Positions 36,404-50,610 are shown, counted from the stretch's first letter. The stretch: 64,000 bases of DNA from Spinacia oleracea (GCF_020520425.1 NC_079487.1:4883501-4947500), one strand, 5' to 3'. The notes: a model not told the origin generated them from the sequence alone. Program-made: numbers and translations.

Positions 36404-36457
<54 letters not shown>
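36391..36457. repeat. (ATT)n microsatellite
   Basis: A mostly uninterrupted TTA/ATT trinucleotide run of about 65 bp. Confidence 0.9.
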
Positions 36458-36458
<1 letters not shown>

Positions 36459-36972
36459 TTACTAGTACAAGTGTACTTTTTCTATTAAAAAAATCTTTAA
36501 AATCACTAATGATGTAGGAAGGTATACCATATTACCCGTTATAAGATATAAAAAATAAAGTACAATATAACCTTTTTAAAAGATTGGCATTTTTTTTATT
36601 ATGTTAAGTTTAGAGAAAGGGATAAGTTTTTGCTATTTTATGTTGTCACAATTGTAAATGTTGAAATTCTGTTCTTCCATACAAATAAATAAGAACTAAG
36701 AAGGATAGTGGTAACGACCTTACTTGAACAGGATCTGTTCTATAGTATTCGTACCTCTGTATCTTTGAGTTCTAAAGAAGGATAGTGGTACTGAAAGCTT
36801 AAAAGACATATGTTACCTTCGGCATTACTTTTTTTCCCTCTAAACATTAGCTTAAAGAAATACACTAAGAAATACTAATAAATTAAAAGACAATAAAGTT
36901 GACGGGCTCTCTCTACACTCTAAATTGATCCACCTTGTGCATACTGCAAAACATTTTCTAAGAGGTTTACTC

Positions 36973-39900
36973 TGAAGGAAATAATGTCCTTGGTTCAAAT
37001 ATGCATTTATTGCTAAGTCTAATAAATGCGGTTCAGTATTAATTAAACAAGTTAATAATTTAGCGAGATCAAGTGATCTGAATGTTTAGCTAGAGGCCGC
37101 TTCAGTTCAAGTGAAATTAATAATTAATATTAATGCCACAACTTACACTTGACTGAATTCGTAGGGTCACATAAATAGTGCGTGAATGGATCAAGTATTT
37201 AGGTGAATGTAATATTCAGTAACTACTCCAATTATGATATTCGGAAATGATGGATCTTTGTTCCAGTGGGAGCTAAAACCATCAAAAGGCAAAGAAATAA
37301 TATTTGCCGGAAATGAAGATATTTTCGGAAACGAAAATATGGTTCATAACGCAAATATAAATATTATCGAAGTCGGTGATATTTCTTGAAATGGAAATAT
37401 GGTTCGTTTCGGAAAATATTAACGGAAATAGAAATATTTCCAGAATAGGAAATATTGCCGGAAACGGAAATATTATCGGAATCGGAAATATTGTCGAAAT
37501 TGGAAAATATTGTCAGAATCGGAAATATTATCGAATATGTAAATATTGTTTGAATCGGAAAACAAATCGGAAGCACGGCGAGCGATTTCTCAACGAGCAA
37601 GCCTGCAAGGCGCGAGGCCCCACGCCCAACAGGCCTGCGCGTATTGCGTGGGCGGCAAGGCTTGCCTTGCGAGCCAAAGCCCATCCTGTGTGCACAAGTG
37701 AAATAACTTGGACGCTAAGATTAGTTTCTAGATTATTAGCAACGGTTTTTGCTTACCTAAAATATTTTTAGAATTAAGTCTAATACATAACGTGCTTAAT
37801 TCTTTAATGATTTGGGGTCTTGGATTCAGTTTATTCACACCTGTCGGAACTAAATATTTTGAATAAAATGCTAGTGACTTGTTTAAATTGCATGATTGCT
37901 TTAATTTTCAAGTTATTACTCATGATAAATGCTTTGAGTTTGTATGCTTCAATGTATGTTTTAATTATTGTTTATAATTAAATATCTTCAACTGCAATAA
38001 ATCCTTTTAGAAAGGTAACGGTAAATTTCCTTGATTGGTAGTGAATCCAAGAACGATTCACGGAAATAAGAGAAAATGAGAAATTTAAAATCTACGTTTC
38101 TTATAGAGACTTTTATGGTTGTTTTCGACCAACAAATTTGAATGGAAAACCAATTGATGCTTGTGTATTCAAAGTACAATGTAGTTTTGAGATCACAAAG
38201 CATTGAGTTTAACACTCAACTTTACCAATGGTTAAGAACTTAATATCTTTGTCTATTTAATTCCCGAATGAGTCTAGCCCCTAGACATTCGAATAGATCG
38301 ATGCTTAGAGAACTTTAGAAGCTTCTGGTGAGATCATCTAGTTGAAACAAAATTTTCAACATAAATGGTAAGAACTTTGTTGAAATGACATCGGACATGT
38401 CTAACAAAGTATAAAAGTCCACACCAAAGAAGTCATTTAAGATTATAAGAAACGGTACAGGAAATAGGAAAACAAGGAACAAGTGAAAGGAATTTACAAT
38501 TCTGTTTCTACCTATAAGTTTATGTTTAAAGAGAAGTGACCTAGAAATCAAACTTCCTTGGTATCATATACCGCTTAAGGTTCTTACTTCGATAATAACT
38601 CAAACAATGGAAGCTAGGGTACACTAATGACCTACAAGTGGGAAATGATAGGGTCATCTAGTTTGTTTTAAGTCCCTTCAAGGCTAGAATTTAATGGCTA
38701 CTTTGTTCTATAATCGACATACCTAAATTTCTGTTTCAAACATAGAAAGACTCACATTCAAAGTATAAAAAAACACTATTTTTTTGTTTGTTTATTTAAA
38801 TGAAATGGTCAAAGGGTTGAGTCATGTATGCTTGATTAAAACAAACAAAATTTTAACAATAAAACTTTACTAGGTTCAAATCAATATCTTGATTTGAGTT
38901 CCACTAATCTTTGGCATTTTTACTTAGACCATATCAACAAGTTAACATTCTAGATCTCTACTTTGATGGACTTTTGAAAGTTGATTGATTTCTAAATCAT
39001 TCAAGACAAGCTAGTCTTGTTGAAAGTAACAAAAGATATAAACTATTGTTAGAACTCCTAGACAATAGAGTTCAAAGATAAAGAAAAATTTTATGACTTT
39101 ATTATTTCACCCGGATTTGAGTGAATATTGGTTTATTTACTCAATGTGATATAAGTTTGAATCAGTTTGGCTAGTTCAAAGATTCAGATGTATAAAATCC
39201 ACTTGGCAGGAAATCATAAAGATCTAGGTTAGATCATGACGATGATTACCTAAGACCAAGAATGATCATCAATGATTGTGTGTTGTAATTTCACGATCTA
39301 GCTCCAAAAGATATGGTATGTCTAAGTTGGAATGATTGAATTCAATTGGTACTTGATTCGATCAATGATGAATCATAAAGATTTTTCCTATAATTTCTAA
39401 ACAAAATGCTCAACTACCACCAAACTAAACCAATTCGTCAAAGCTATTGAAAAGTAATTTCATAACATCTTTTCAATAATATATATCTAAGAGTTCCTAA
39501 ACTTAGTGGGATCTTAGTGTTTGTTATCCAACATACTAAGGCCCAAGTATAGATATATGTTTCATTTTAATATATTCGAATGAGACAGGGGTAATATTTC
39601 TACCAAAAATTTTGAGAACATAATGTTTGTTTGCTTGAAATAGTGTCCTTTTGGAGATTCATTTCCAAAATGACAAGTGGGAGAAAATAGACCTCGAAAG
39701 GTCTTCGAAGCAAACAACAAACATAAAAGGACATTTCGGAGGCTTTTAGAAGTTCTTCGAAAAATCCGAACACTTAATCTTTGAGGACTTTAGAAGTGGC
39801 TTTAAAGAATAGATATCTAAAGAAGACTTTTACAAGTGCTTCAAGGAGAATAGAATATTCAAAGGACTTTCAAAGTGTCTATTGATATTCTATTGTTTGA

Positions 39901-41243
39901 TGTTCTATACCCATGTAGGCATAGAGTTCAGGTCACTGAAGCTATGCTATTCTTCTATTAGATAGTGAAGAAACCTACAACTTACATTCAAAATATTATC
40001 ATGAAGATAAATGAGTTTATGACTTGTAAGAAAGCTATGAAGAAACTCGGATTTCCTAAAATGGTTGAAGGCCATATATAGACTCAATGTTTTAGATGGT
40101 TAAAGGCAATGAAACAGACTCAGTGTTTTGATGACAAAATTGAAATTTTGTTGATTTACAAGAATAATTTAACACCTATTGATTGCAAATTGGTTTTAAG
40201 GATGAAAATTATCAAACATGGAAGTGTGTCTTCACACAAAGATTGATTAGTTGCTAAAGGTTACAAGAAAATTCACGACGTGGATTGTGTTGAAACCTCA
40301 TGCATAATCAAAATGCTTAAGTCTATAAATCAAGCAATGATTGCATATTGGTACATATGGTAATTGGATGACACAACATATTGCTCAATCAAATGATTAG
40401 AAGAAACTATGTACATGACATGTCATAGAATTTGTGGATCTAAATAATGCTTAAAATGAATGCTAGCTTATGAAATATAAGTATGGATTTAAGCAAGCAA
40501 TTGGGACTTGGAACAGTATTTTAGTGAAGCTAATCAGTATTTAGTTTCATAAAATGTACATGATTCTTATAGAAATATAAGAAGTTTAGTGGGAGTAAAA
40601 ACTCAATTGGTCTTATGTGTATCACACATATCTCTCTATTGTGAAACAACATTCAAATGCTAATGACTTAGATTTGAAATTATTCATCAATGATGGACCA
40701 AGGCGAAACTTAGCACATATTGGGGTTTAAGATCTATTTACAAAAGGATCTTAGAATATTGTTTTAGATTAATTATTGGTATTACTAAATAAAACATGAA
40801 AGACTCCATAGGAGATATTCGACCCATGTGAATAAATCAAAGTAACGAATGTTTGAACTATGTATAAGAGTTTACTAAGTTAAACATCAAAGAATCTAAA
40901 TGTGATTCTTCACCTACATTACATGTCAAAGTATTTAGTTGGATTCATTATCTACTGAAACTGGATGCGCTAACGCCACATGGATAGTATTCAATTGAGT
41001 ATTATTCTGCAAAAGAATTTATCATGTATGATATAATATGAGGATCGTCAAAAATGTGTCGTATGTCTTTAGGCATGACGAACATATACCAATCTCTATT
41101 GAACTAAGTAAAGATCAACTACATTGAGATCAAGAAAATTCTATGGTACTTGAAAAGGTAAATAGGAATAGTTCTTGATTCAAGGAAATAAATATATGCT
41201 AAATATTGATGCTACACGCATAAACACTAGCAAAGGATCAAGT
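36973..41243 (+). mobile_element. Decayed copia-family element 4, 5' part, interrupted at 41244
   Basis: Starts TGAAGGAAATAATGTCC, a diverged family LTR with U3 minisatellite (about 37300-37570). The LTR is cut near 37720 and joins directly to interior sequence equivalent to about 24396 of element 1, so the LTR 3' half, primer site and leader are deleted. The interior 37722-41243 parallels 24396-27990 of element 1. At 41243 the match (GGATCAAG) stops where another LTR begins. The remainder would lie beyond the window. No usable coding frame. Confidence 0.82.
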
Positions 41244-41944
41244 TGAAGGAAATAATGCTCTTGGTCCAAGTATGCATTTAATGCTAAGTCTAATAAATGC
41301 GGTTCAGTATTAATTATACAAGTTAATAATTCAGTGAGATCAAGTGAACTGTATGCCTAGCTAGAGGCCGCTTCAGTTCAAGTGGAATTAATAATATTAA
41401 TCCACAACTTAATTACTCTTGACTGAATCCATAGGGTCACACAAATAGTACGTGAACGGATCAAGTATTTAAAGGAATTAAATACTCCATTTATGGATAT
41501 TCGGAATCGACGGATCTCGGTTCCAGTGGGAGCTGAAATCGTCAAAGGCAAATTATGAATACTCCGGAAACGTTGATATTGCCGGAAACGGAAATATGGA
41601 TCGTATCGGAAATATAAATATTATCCAAGTCGTAGATGTTACCGGAAACGGAAACACGGTACGTATCGGAAAATATTATCGGAAATGGAAATATTGCCGG
41701 AATCGAAAATATTAAATATTTGTTCAAAACGGAAATTAATTCCGGAATCGGAAAAATTAAATATTGTTCGAATCGGAAATGAATTCCGAAATCGGAAAAT
41801 TAATCGTAAGCGCGTCGTGCGAAATAAACATCGGACGCGCTTGCTAGACGCAAGGCCCAGCACGAAGCCAGGCCCATGCCTAGCAAGTCCAGCGCGCAAG
41901 GCAACGCAGCAGCAGCCAAGGCACGCAAGGCCCAGCGTAAGGCC
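41244..41944 (+). repeat. 5' LTR of copia element 3, first part
   Basis: Begins TGAAGGAAATAATGCTC. The U3 minisatellite is at about 41556-41815, shorter than in its relatives. It continues at 59146. Confidence 0.88.
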
Positions 41945-43327
41945 TGAAGGAAATAATGCCCTTGGTCCAAGTATGGATATAATATTAAGTCTAATAAATG
42001 CGGTTCAGTATTAATTAACAAGTTAATAATTCAGTGAGATCAAGTGAGCTGAATGCCTAGCTAGAGGCCGCTTTAGTTCAAGTGGAATTAATTATATTAA
42101 TCCATATCTTACTCTTGACTGAACCCGTAGGGTCACACAAATAGTACGTAAACGGATCAAGTATTTAATGGAATTAAAAACTCCATCTATGGATATTCGG
42201 AATCGACGGATCTTGGTTTCAGTGGGAGCTGAGATCGTCACAAGCAAGAAATGAATACTCCGGAAACGATGATATTGCCGGAAACGGAAATATGGATCGT
42301 ATCGGAAATATAAATATTATCCAAGTCGTAGATGTTTCCGGAAACGGAAACATGGTACGTATCGGAAAATATTATCGGAAATGGAAATATTGCCGGAATC
42401 GGAAATATTGCCGGTAACGGAAATATTGTCAGAATCGGAAATATTATAGGAATCGGAAAATAGTTCCGGAAACGGAAATATTAAATATTTGTTCGAAACG
42501 GAAATTAAATCCGGAATCGGAAATATTAAATATTGTTCGTATCGGAAATGAATTCCGGAAACGGGAATTTAATCGGAAAGCGTATTGTACGAATTAGCAT
42601 CGGATGAGGCTTGCTAGACGAAGGCCCAGCACGAGGCCAGGCCAACGCCCAGCAAGCCGCACGCCAAGTGCTCGACCAGGCCCAGCGCAAGGCCAGGCCC
42701 AGCCAAGCAATGGCGGGCGCGCACGAAGCCCATGGGCTGCGAGGCCGCATGCGCTGTGCGCTCGGCGTGGGCTGCAAGGCCTGCGTGCGGGCGTGCATGC
42801 GTGTGCGTGTGCTCGTGTTCGTAACGAATCCGAATCCTATCGGAATTCGTGCATTGATTAAATCCTAATCCTAAAAAGATTAAATTTATTATTTAAAGTT
42901 CTAATAGGATTCTAATTAATAAATCCATATCCTAGTAGGATTATAATTCCTTTCCATAAACTCTATAAATAGGTGCCTAGGGTCACATATATACATCGAG
43001 ATTTGAAGTATTCAAAAGGTAAGATTTTCAAGCAAAAATCAGCCAAACACTTGCAACCCAAATAGCCGAAAATCCTAGTAACCTTAAGGGCGATTCTAGT
43101 TGGTCAAGCTTAAGGCGGATCCGGACGTGCTGTGGACTATCTACGGAGGGACGACACTTGGAGTCCTAAAGACTTGTTCTTGTTCGGTTCGGGCGCAGCT
43201 AGGGAGGGCACGATACAAAGTGTCTGCATCTGAATTATGCTAAATGATTATGTGTAAATAATATGTTTCCTGGCTTTATGGTTTTTCCGCATGATTTATG
43301 TTTATTCATATGTATCATAACCTAACA
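41945..43327 (+). repeat. 5' LTR of copia element 2
   Basis: TGAAGG...CCTAACA ends. Minisatellite at about 42261-42580, GC-rich tract at 42610-42820, TATA box (TATAAATA) at 42964-42971. Confidence 0.95.
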
Positions 43328-43328
43328 G

Positions 43329-43342
43329 TGGTATCACGAGCC
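43329..43342 (+). promoter_or_regulatory. Primer binding site of copia element 2
   Basis: TGGTATCACGAGCC, one base past the LTR, with the same extra C as the other copies. Confidence 0.8.
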
Positions 43343-44084
43343 TCTTATTATTTTCATAATCTAAATTGCATGAACATGGTTAAGTTTTACAAATTTGCAA
43401 AGAATTAAAGGGGTGATTAAATTTTCGTAATTAATTGCAAATTGCGTTTATTTAATTATATGTACGCAGTTTTTCGGCAGTTTCTTCGTTACTCATCCAA
43501 ATCGAGTGATTTTTGTGCCAATTCCGCATGTAAAAGACATTCTAAAATTTTGACAAAATTAATATTTTTGGTCGAACCCAGAATTCCCAAATTCGAAGCC
43601 TAACTATGAATTTTCGGAGGTTTTAGTTTTTCGAACGCAAAAGTTTGTAAATTTAAGATGTTAAATTAAGTATTTGCGATTCTTGTTGATAAATCTTAAG
43701 TTTTTGATTGACCTACTGTATATGTTTAACAATTATAAATGCCTAGACTTGTTAATTATACAACCTAATTTGTAATTATGATTAATTTGTTGAAATTCGA
43801 ATAATTTAGAATTGATTTGATTTTCACGATTAATTAATAATTTAATTAGGTACCAATGATTAAAATCCACCATAAAAATTGTTAATTTATGTTAAAATTT
43901 TAATTTTTATGACCTAGATTTGAATCCATGTTAATCGGAAATTAATTGATTAATAAATTTTCGATTTTTCGCCCTAAAATTATGAAATTAATATGATTTA
44001 TTAATTTGTCATTAATTTTGGAAATAAAAGTTTTAATTTTTATGCAATTCGCTCATAAAACTTGCACGCACAAAGAAATGGACG

Positions 44085-44480
44085 CTACGTGTTACCCTTA
44101 AGGGGTGTTGTATAGTGCGGGCATGCGACGACGAGCAAGGGAGCTCGTCGCCCATGCGGTACGATGCAACGAGCAAGAGCCATGGCACACGAGCACAAGG
44201 CAGCACGCTGCCCTGTGTCGAGTGCTGTGCGCATATGGGCAAGTGGGCAAGGGCGAAGGGCCAAGGCGCAAGCCATCGGGCAGACGCGTGTGGGCAGCAA
44301 GCGTGCTGCACCATAGCGTGCTGCCACGCCCAACAAGCAAGCAGACGCGAGGCAAGCAGGCGCGACGAGCGAGCGGGCGCGCGCAGCGTGGCCTGCACTG
44401 CTGCGTTGCGTGTGGCCTGCTTGCGTATTGCTACACGAACACTCGACGGGGCTTGGGCGCAAGCCCAAGTGCTCGTCGTG
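44085..44480. repeat. GC-rich block in copia element 2 leader
   Basis: Homologous in position and outer sequence (ACCCTTAAGGGGTGTTGTAT at its left edge) to 22615 and 60542. It lacks the regular CGAGCGATGTCGCGCGC array of element 1. Open frames here are compositional. Confidence 0.75.
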
Positions 44481-45011
44481 TTACGATTGTCGCATTTTAA
44501 ATTTTAATTTGAGATTTTCAGTTCGAGTAATTTTAATTAATTTTAAAATTAATAATTTAAATTGTTTTCTCGGGATTTAATTTTGATTATTATAATTATT
44601 ATAAATTTTAATTTATACTAATTATTTTACTAAAACTAATCCTTGAATTAATTTAAATTCGTTATATTCAACTGAAATAAATTAAATAAGTGGATTCAAT
44701 TATAAATTTATACGAGCTTTAAATTTTTATTAAATTTGTATGTTTCCGGTTAGACTAGAAATACATTTTTATGTTTGGAATTAGTAAAGCATATGAATTT
44801 ATTGGTTTAAGTGGGAGCAATTTTAGTCATAAACTTTTGATTAGGTCTACAAATCCTTTAAGGTTAAACAACTTGATTAGAATTAATAAGGACTGAATAA
44901 TTGGTAGATTATTGGTGCCCTTAATTAAATGCTGCAAATATTTATGTGATGCATACAATGTGTTTTAACTAACCAATTATGTGGGCCATTCATGATAATG
45001 AATGGATGAAT

Positions 45012-45136
<125 letters not shown>

Positions 45137-45197
45137 TGTATATGTACAGTTTTGCAGGTTATGAAGTGACTAGTATGGCCCAAATAGGATAGAAAAT

Positions 45198-45280
45198 ATG
45201 GTCTGCGTACCATTAATTTGAATGTAATTGGTCTTAAGCACCAAATTTGTTTTTCAATTCAAATATGGTCTGCGTACCAT
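45198..45280 (+). promoter_or_regulatory. Paired palindromic leader motif, copia element 2
   Basis: Two exact copies of ATGGTCTGCGTACCAT (45198-45213 and 45265-45280), 67 bp apart, as in element 1. Confidence 0.6.
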
Positions 45281-48200
45281 CAAATAGTTGTAATTAGTTT
45301 AATTATAGCTCATCCTACTTGAAGAAAATGGCGCACCCCACGGTGAAATTAAAGACGGAGTTTCCAATCCATTTTCAAGACGGACTTTGAAGTTGAAGCT
45401 TCAAGATGAAGTCGGGCCATACTAGATCACATTTATCTTATGCATGCTTTAAGTTATTTATTGCTATTAAAAATGTCTTAAATATGCATGAGATCAAAGC
45501 TTGATTATGTTGCATGATTAAGGATTTTAGTTCACTTAAAATCTAACCAACATAGTAAGAGCCTTAAGTTCCAAACTTAAAATTGAGTTAAAAGGTGCCA
45601 TGCCAAAATAACACTTACTTGGATATCCTTTACATCGATCTTAGTAATAGTTTTCCGCCATAGCGAGGTGTTACTTATCTATACTAAAGGGGTAAGGTAC
45701 ACAAATAATTGTGAGTACATGTTAGTTTTGGTGAAACTCAACGATATAAGTAAGGAGTCCTTTTATGTCGTGGCAAAATCGATAGGTTTACCTAATAAGT
45801 TCTTAGACGTACCTATCAACCAAGAGTAGTTTCTAGACTATTAGCAAAAGGCTTTTGCTTACCTAAAAGATTTTAGAATTGAGTCTAAATACATAATGTG
45901 CTTAATTCTTCAATGAGTTTTAGGATCTTGGAATCATTTTATTCACACCTGCCGGAACACATAACTTGAATAAAATGCTTAATGAACATTGAATTATGCA
46001 TGTATGCTAGAATTTAAGTTTACTAAGAGAAACTGTGAATGATTATTTATTTGTTTATTCTTTTTCAATTGTAGTTTTAATTATGGCAAACAACAATTCA
46101 TTCAACATTCGATCAATTCTCGAAAAGGAGAAGTTGAGCGGGAAAAACTTCCTTGACTGGCAAAGGAACTTGCAAATAGTTCTTATGCAGGAAGAAAAGG
46201 AGTATGTCCTGGAAGAGGCGATGCCCGAAGCCGCAGGCGAAGGGGTCACTCAGGCAGCCCTTAATCGTTGGATTGATGCCAACAAGGATGTGAAATGTCT
46301 AATGCTTGTAACCATGAGTGCAGATCTACAGAAAACGTTCATCAACTCAGATGCTTTCACGATCATCAGTGAGTTAAAGAACATGTTTCAAGATCTGGCT
46401 CGAGTCGAAAGATTCGAGAGTCATAGGCAGATTCTTGAGACCAAGCTTAAGAAAGGCGAGCCCGTAAGTCCACATGTTCTCAAAATGATTGGACTCATTG
46501 AGAATATGAGTCGGCTGGATCAGCATTTCTCTCAGGAAATGGATGTAGACACCATCCTCCATTCTCTTCATAACGGGTATGATCAGTTCAAGCTGAACTA
46601 CAGTATGAATAGTCTGGACAAAACGCTCACTGAGCTTCACGGTATGCTAAAGACCGCTGAAAAGACGCTCAAAAGTGATAAGCAAGATGTGCTTATGGTG
46701 CGTGGGGGCAAGTTCAAGAAATCTGGAAAGAAGAGGAATGCTAAGAAAGGTGGCAACAAGGCCAGCCCAACTAAGCAAACTGGCGCCAAAATCCGAAAAG
46801 AGGAAGGTCAGTCAACCTACTTCAGAATCCGAATGCTTCTACTGCAAGAAGAAGGGGCATTGGAAGAGAGATTGCTTGAAGCTAAAGGAAGATCAGAAGA
46901 ACGGAACAGTCGTTCCATCTTCAGGTATTTTCGTTATAGACTGTATACTTGCTAATTCAACTTCTTGGGTATTAGATACAGGTTGTGGCTCACACTTATG
47001 TTCCAATTCACAGGGACTAAGAAGAAGTAGAAAGTAAAGCAAGGGTGAAGTCGACCTACGAGTGGGAAATGGAGCACGGATTGCTGCATTAGCTGTAGGA
47101 ACTTATTATTTGTCGTTGCCCTCTGGGCTAGTTTTGGAACTAGAAGAATGTTTCCATGTTCCAAGTCTTACTAAAAACATCATTTCTGTTTCTTGCTTAG
47201 ATGCTAAGGGATTTTCCTTTTTAATAAAAGACAATAGTTGTTCATTTTATTTTAAAGAGATGTTTTATGGATCTGCTAGATTAGTCAATGGACTTTATTT
47301 ATTAGATCACGACAAACAAGTTTATAACATAAATACCAAAAAGGCCAAAAAGGATGATTCAGATCTCACCTATCCGTGGCATTGTCGATTAGGCCATATT
47401 AACTTGAAACGCATGGAAAGACTTCAAAAGGAAGGAATTCTAGAACCATTTGACTTAGAGGATTATGGTAAGTCGAATCATGTTTACTTGGAAAAATGAC
47501 AAAGCAACCTTTCTCTAAAGTTGGAGAAAGAGAAACTGAACTATTGGGTTTAATCCATACAGATGTATGTGGACCAATGAGTACAAATGCCCGGGGTGGT
47601 TTCAGCTACTTTATCACTTTCACTGATGACTTCAGTAGATATGGTTATGTCTACCTAATGAAGCATAAGTCTGAATCCTTTGACAAATTCAAGGAATTTC
47701 AGAGTGAAGTAGAGAATCAATTAGGCAAGAAGATTAAGGCACTGGGGTCTGATAGAGGCGGTGAATAACTGAGCTATGAATTTGATGACCATCTGAAAGA
47801 ATGTGGAATTCTATCAGAATTGACTGCTCCTGGAACACCACAATGGAACGGTGTGTCGGAACGGAGGAACATAACCTTGCTAGACATGGTTAGATCAATG
47901 ATGGGTCAGGCCGATCTTCCAATAGAATTTTGGGGACATGCACTAAATACAACCGCACTCACTATAAATAGAGCTCCGTCTAAAGCTGTTGAAAAGACTC
48001 CATATGAGTTATGGTTTGGAAAGCCTCCAAAAGTGTCTTTTCTTAAGATTTGGGGATGTGAAGTATACGTCAAACGATTAATTTCAGACAAACTTCATCC
48101 AAAATCTGACAAATGTATCCTTGTGGGCTATCCAAAGGAAACAAAGGTGTATTACTTCTACAATACATCTGAGAACAAGGTGTTTGTTGCTCGAGATGGT

Positions 48201-48712
48201 ATCTTTTTGGAAAAGAATCACATTTCCAAAATGACAAGTGGGAGAAAAGTAGACCTCGAAGAAATTCGAGTCGAACAACAAACTCTAGAGAATGTTCAAG
48301 ATGACATTCAGGATGAAACTCAGAGATCTTTAGAAGTTTATGGTGAGAATCATAGACAATCTAGAAATGTAAACCCGCGTAGATCGCAGAGATATAGATT
48401 TCAACCGGACAGGTACTTAGGTATTTTGACGAACGAGAGATATGATGTTCTATTACTTGAAAGTGATGAACCTGCGACTTACAAACAAGCTATGACGAGC
48501 CCTAGCTCCAAACAATGGCAAGAAGCCATGCAATCTGAATTAGACTCCATGTCTGAAAACCAAGTTTGGGATTTTGTCGATTTGCCAGATGGCTACCAAG
48601 CCATTGGAAGCAAATGGGTTTTCAAACTGAAAAAGGACAAGGATGGGAAACTAGAAGTTTTCAAAGCTAGATTGGTTGCAAAAGGTTACATGCAAGTCCA
48701 CGGTGTGGATTA

Positions 48713-48930
48713 CACTAGTAGAAAAAACCCCTGTTGCAACCCCCTTGTTGCAGCGTACATGTGTTAATACGCTTCAACAACCAGTCGGTCAACGCGGGTC
48801 AAACCCTTTAAAGGGTTATTGCAGCGTACAATTTAATTGTTCCCTGCAAAAAAGTTTGTTGCAGCGTACATTTTAAAAGCCCGCTGCAATAGCTCGTTTT
48901 TGTTGCAGCGTACTTGTTAAAGCCCCCTGC
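48713..48930 (+). repeat. CACTA left terminal inverted repeat and subterminal motifs
   Basis: The TIR is followed by TTGCAGCGTACA-type motifs at about 48752, 48820, 48860 and 48903, all in the same orientation and 40 to 70 bp apart. Confidence 0.85.
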
Positions 48931-49153
48931 AATAACCCGGGTAAAAAAAATTTCGCTGCAATATTCGTTGAAACTAATTCAAAACAAATTAAGCATCTCT
49001 CACTCTCAACTCCCTTCTTCTCCCTTAACTTTCCCTGCGTCATCCCCTAAAAAAAAAACCCTTTCTCTTCTTCGGTGGTTCTAGCCTCCTCGCCAGAGGC
49101 CACCTATTAGCTTGCTCGGCCGTTGGTTCCAAGGAAAAACTTAGCTTGCTCGC

Positions 49154-49283
49154 GCCGGTGGTTTCAAGAAAGAAAGTTGCTCGCGTCCTATTTTCCGTCA
49201 ACCTCTTCGCCGCGGCTACCTGTCCCCTCTTTTAGGTTTGCTCGATTCGTTTACCTGATTTTTGTTTTAAGAATTAGGGTTTT
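49154..49283 (+). repeat. 130-bp direct repeat, copy 1
   Basis: Begins GCCGGTGGTTTCAAGAAAG. It matches 50294-50423 with one visible mismatch (T or A in CCCCTCTTTTAGG). It lies in a region resembling a plant 5' UTR (pyrimidine-rich, then ATTAGGGTTTT). Confidence 0.9.
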
Positions 49284-50293
49284 AAAAATCAGATCCTAAA
49301 GTGACGCGCCAAATTTAGAAGCGAGAGAGAAAGAGATTTAATGGAAAAGGGAATTGGGGAAGAAAAGGGTTTGGGTTGGCGCAGAGATGCCCATCGTCTA
49401 ACTCGAATAAATGCACATGAATTCGACACCGGGAAGAAATCCAGGTACAGTTTTTATCATCATTCTGCCTTTTGATTTCGATTCCAATTTCACAACTAGG
49501 TTTTGGTATTGTAGATGTCGAGTTGCAATTTCTAATCAATTGGAATTGCGGAACTTGATTTTGGTGGATTCATACATTTAATTTTTTTTGTTTGTTTGAG
49601 TCCTATTCTTGATGTGCGGAAAAGGAAGGCGGTTCGATTGAGCAAAGATGTCGACTCCAAACGTCGCCAAATTAACAATGGGTAAAATTTTCTCTTAAGC
49701 ACCTTAATTTATGCACAATTTCAGTTTTCTTTGTTGTTGTTGTTGTTGCTGCGAATTTGAACATCATTAACTGGGTTTTTCCATTAAGTAATGATAAAGT
49801 GTGAGCTACTGTATAATTGAGTTGGTTATGCTTGTGAATTTGTTTGTTTTGATTGAATTTAAAGCCTTTTATGTGGGGGGGATTGGCAAAGGAACCATGG
49901 GTCAGCTTTTAATTGGGGATTCAGTTCATAGATTCGATTGTATGGTTTGGTTAATAGAGGATCTCATTTTCATGTGTTATTTTTCCTATGCTAAGAAACT
50001 CCTGAGCAAAGATAATTACATGTTGCAACCAGTTACTGTGTAGAAAAGCAAGGAATTCTGGAAATCAAATATATAAATTTTTTTGTAATTGGTTCCATTA
50101 GATAGTTGGATTTCATTGTTCTGCATTCTAATGCCAATCTTTTCCTCCATTTATGTGATATTTTTGTTTATTTGGTAGTCTGTGTATCATGAATGTAATC
50201 ATTGTTTATTATAAGACGACTAGTAATTTGATTTCTTCCACAAGTATATTTGGTGTGGTCTTATTAGATGTGGGATTGGATAATGAAACATGA
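49284..50293 (+). other. Unassigned CACTA interior between the direct repeats
   Basis: This may be captured host sequence. An open stretch from ATG 49341 (MEKGIGEEKGLGWRRDAHRL) reaches a possible donor CAG|GTACAG near 49443. Another short open stretch near 49613-49680 ends in AATGGGTAAAAT. I do not recognise the encoded text and cannot show that it is coding. Confidence 0.35.
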
Positions 50294-50423
50294 GCCGGTG
50301 GTTTCAAGAAAGAAAGTTGCTCGCGTCCTATTTTCCGTCAACCTCTTCGCCGCGGCTACCTGTCCCCTCATTTAGGTTTGCTCGATTCGTTTACCTGATT
50401 TTTGTTTTAAGAATTAGGGTTTT
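50294..50423 (+). repeat. 130-bp direct repeat, copy 2
   Basis: Second copy of 49154-49283, about 1.14 kb downstream. Such a pair could arise from two capture events or an internal duplication. Confidence 0.9.
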
Positions 50424-50610
50424 TCAATTCGTTTTTAGGGTTCTTTGCGTTTGTTCAATTCTTTTTTAGGGTTTGTTCAATTCGTTTCTTCAATTCATTT
50501 TTTCAATTCGTTTTTAGGGTTCAATTCGTTTGTTCAATTCGTTTTTAGGGTTTGTTCAATTTGTTTTTACGGTTTGTTTAATTTGTTTGTTCAATTCGTT
50601 TGTCCAGTCA
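50424..50610 (+). repeat. TTCAATTCGTTTTTAGGG minisatellite
   Basis: Degenerate units of TTCAATTCGTTT with or without TTAGGGTTTG, about eight to ten copies. TTTAGGGTT resembles the plant telomere unit, but the spacing is irregular and it is not a telomere tract. Confidence 0.75.

Larger units (their letters stand above)
32019..36972. other. AT-rich non-coding region
   Basis: No gene is supported over almost 5 kb; stops are frequent in all frames. Recognisable parts are a Stowaway MITE (32636-32996), a hairpin with a Helitron-like 3' end (33527-33569), a stretch of interspersed short repeats (33900-35780) and an (ATT)n tract (36391-36457). Confidence 0.6.

Noticed and set aside
49801-50043. 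80-codon open frame in CACTA interior (MSYCIIELVMLVNL)
   Set aside because: Low-complexity hydrophobic text from AT-rich DNA, without splice or family support.
50424-50610. Interstitial telomere tract
   Set aside because: TTTAGGG occurs but is embedded in an irregular TTCAATTCGTTT minisatellite, with no run of consecutive telomere units.
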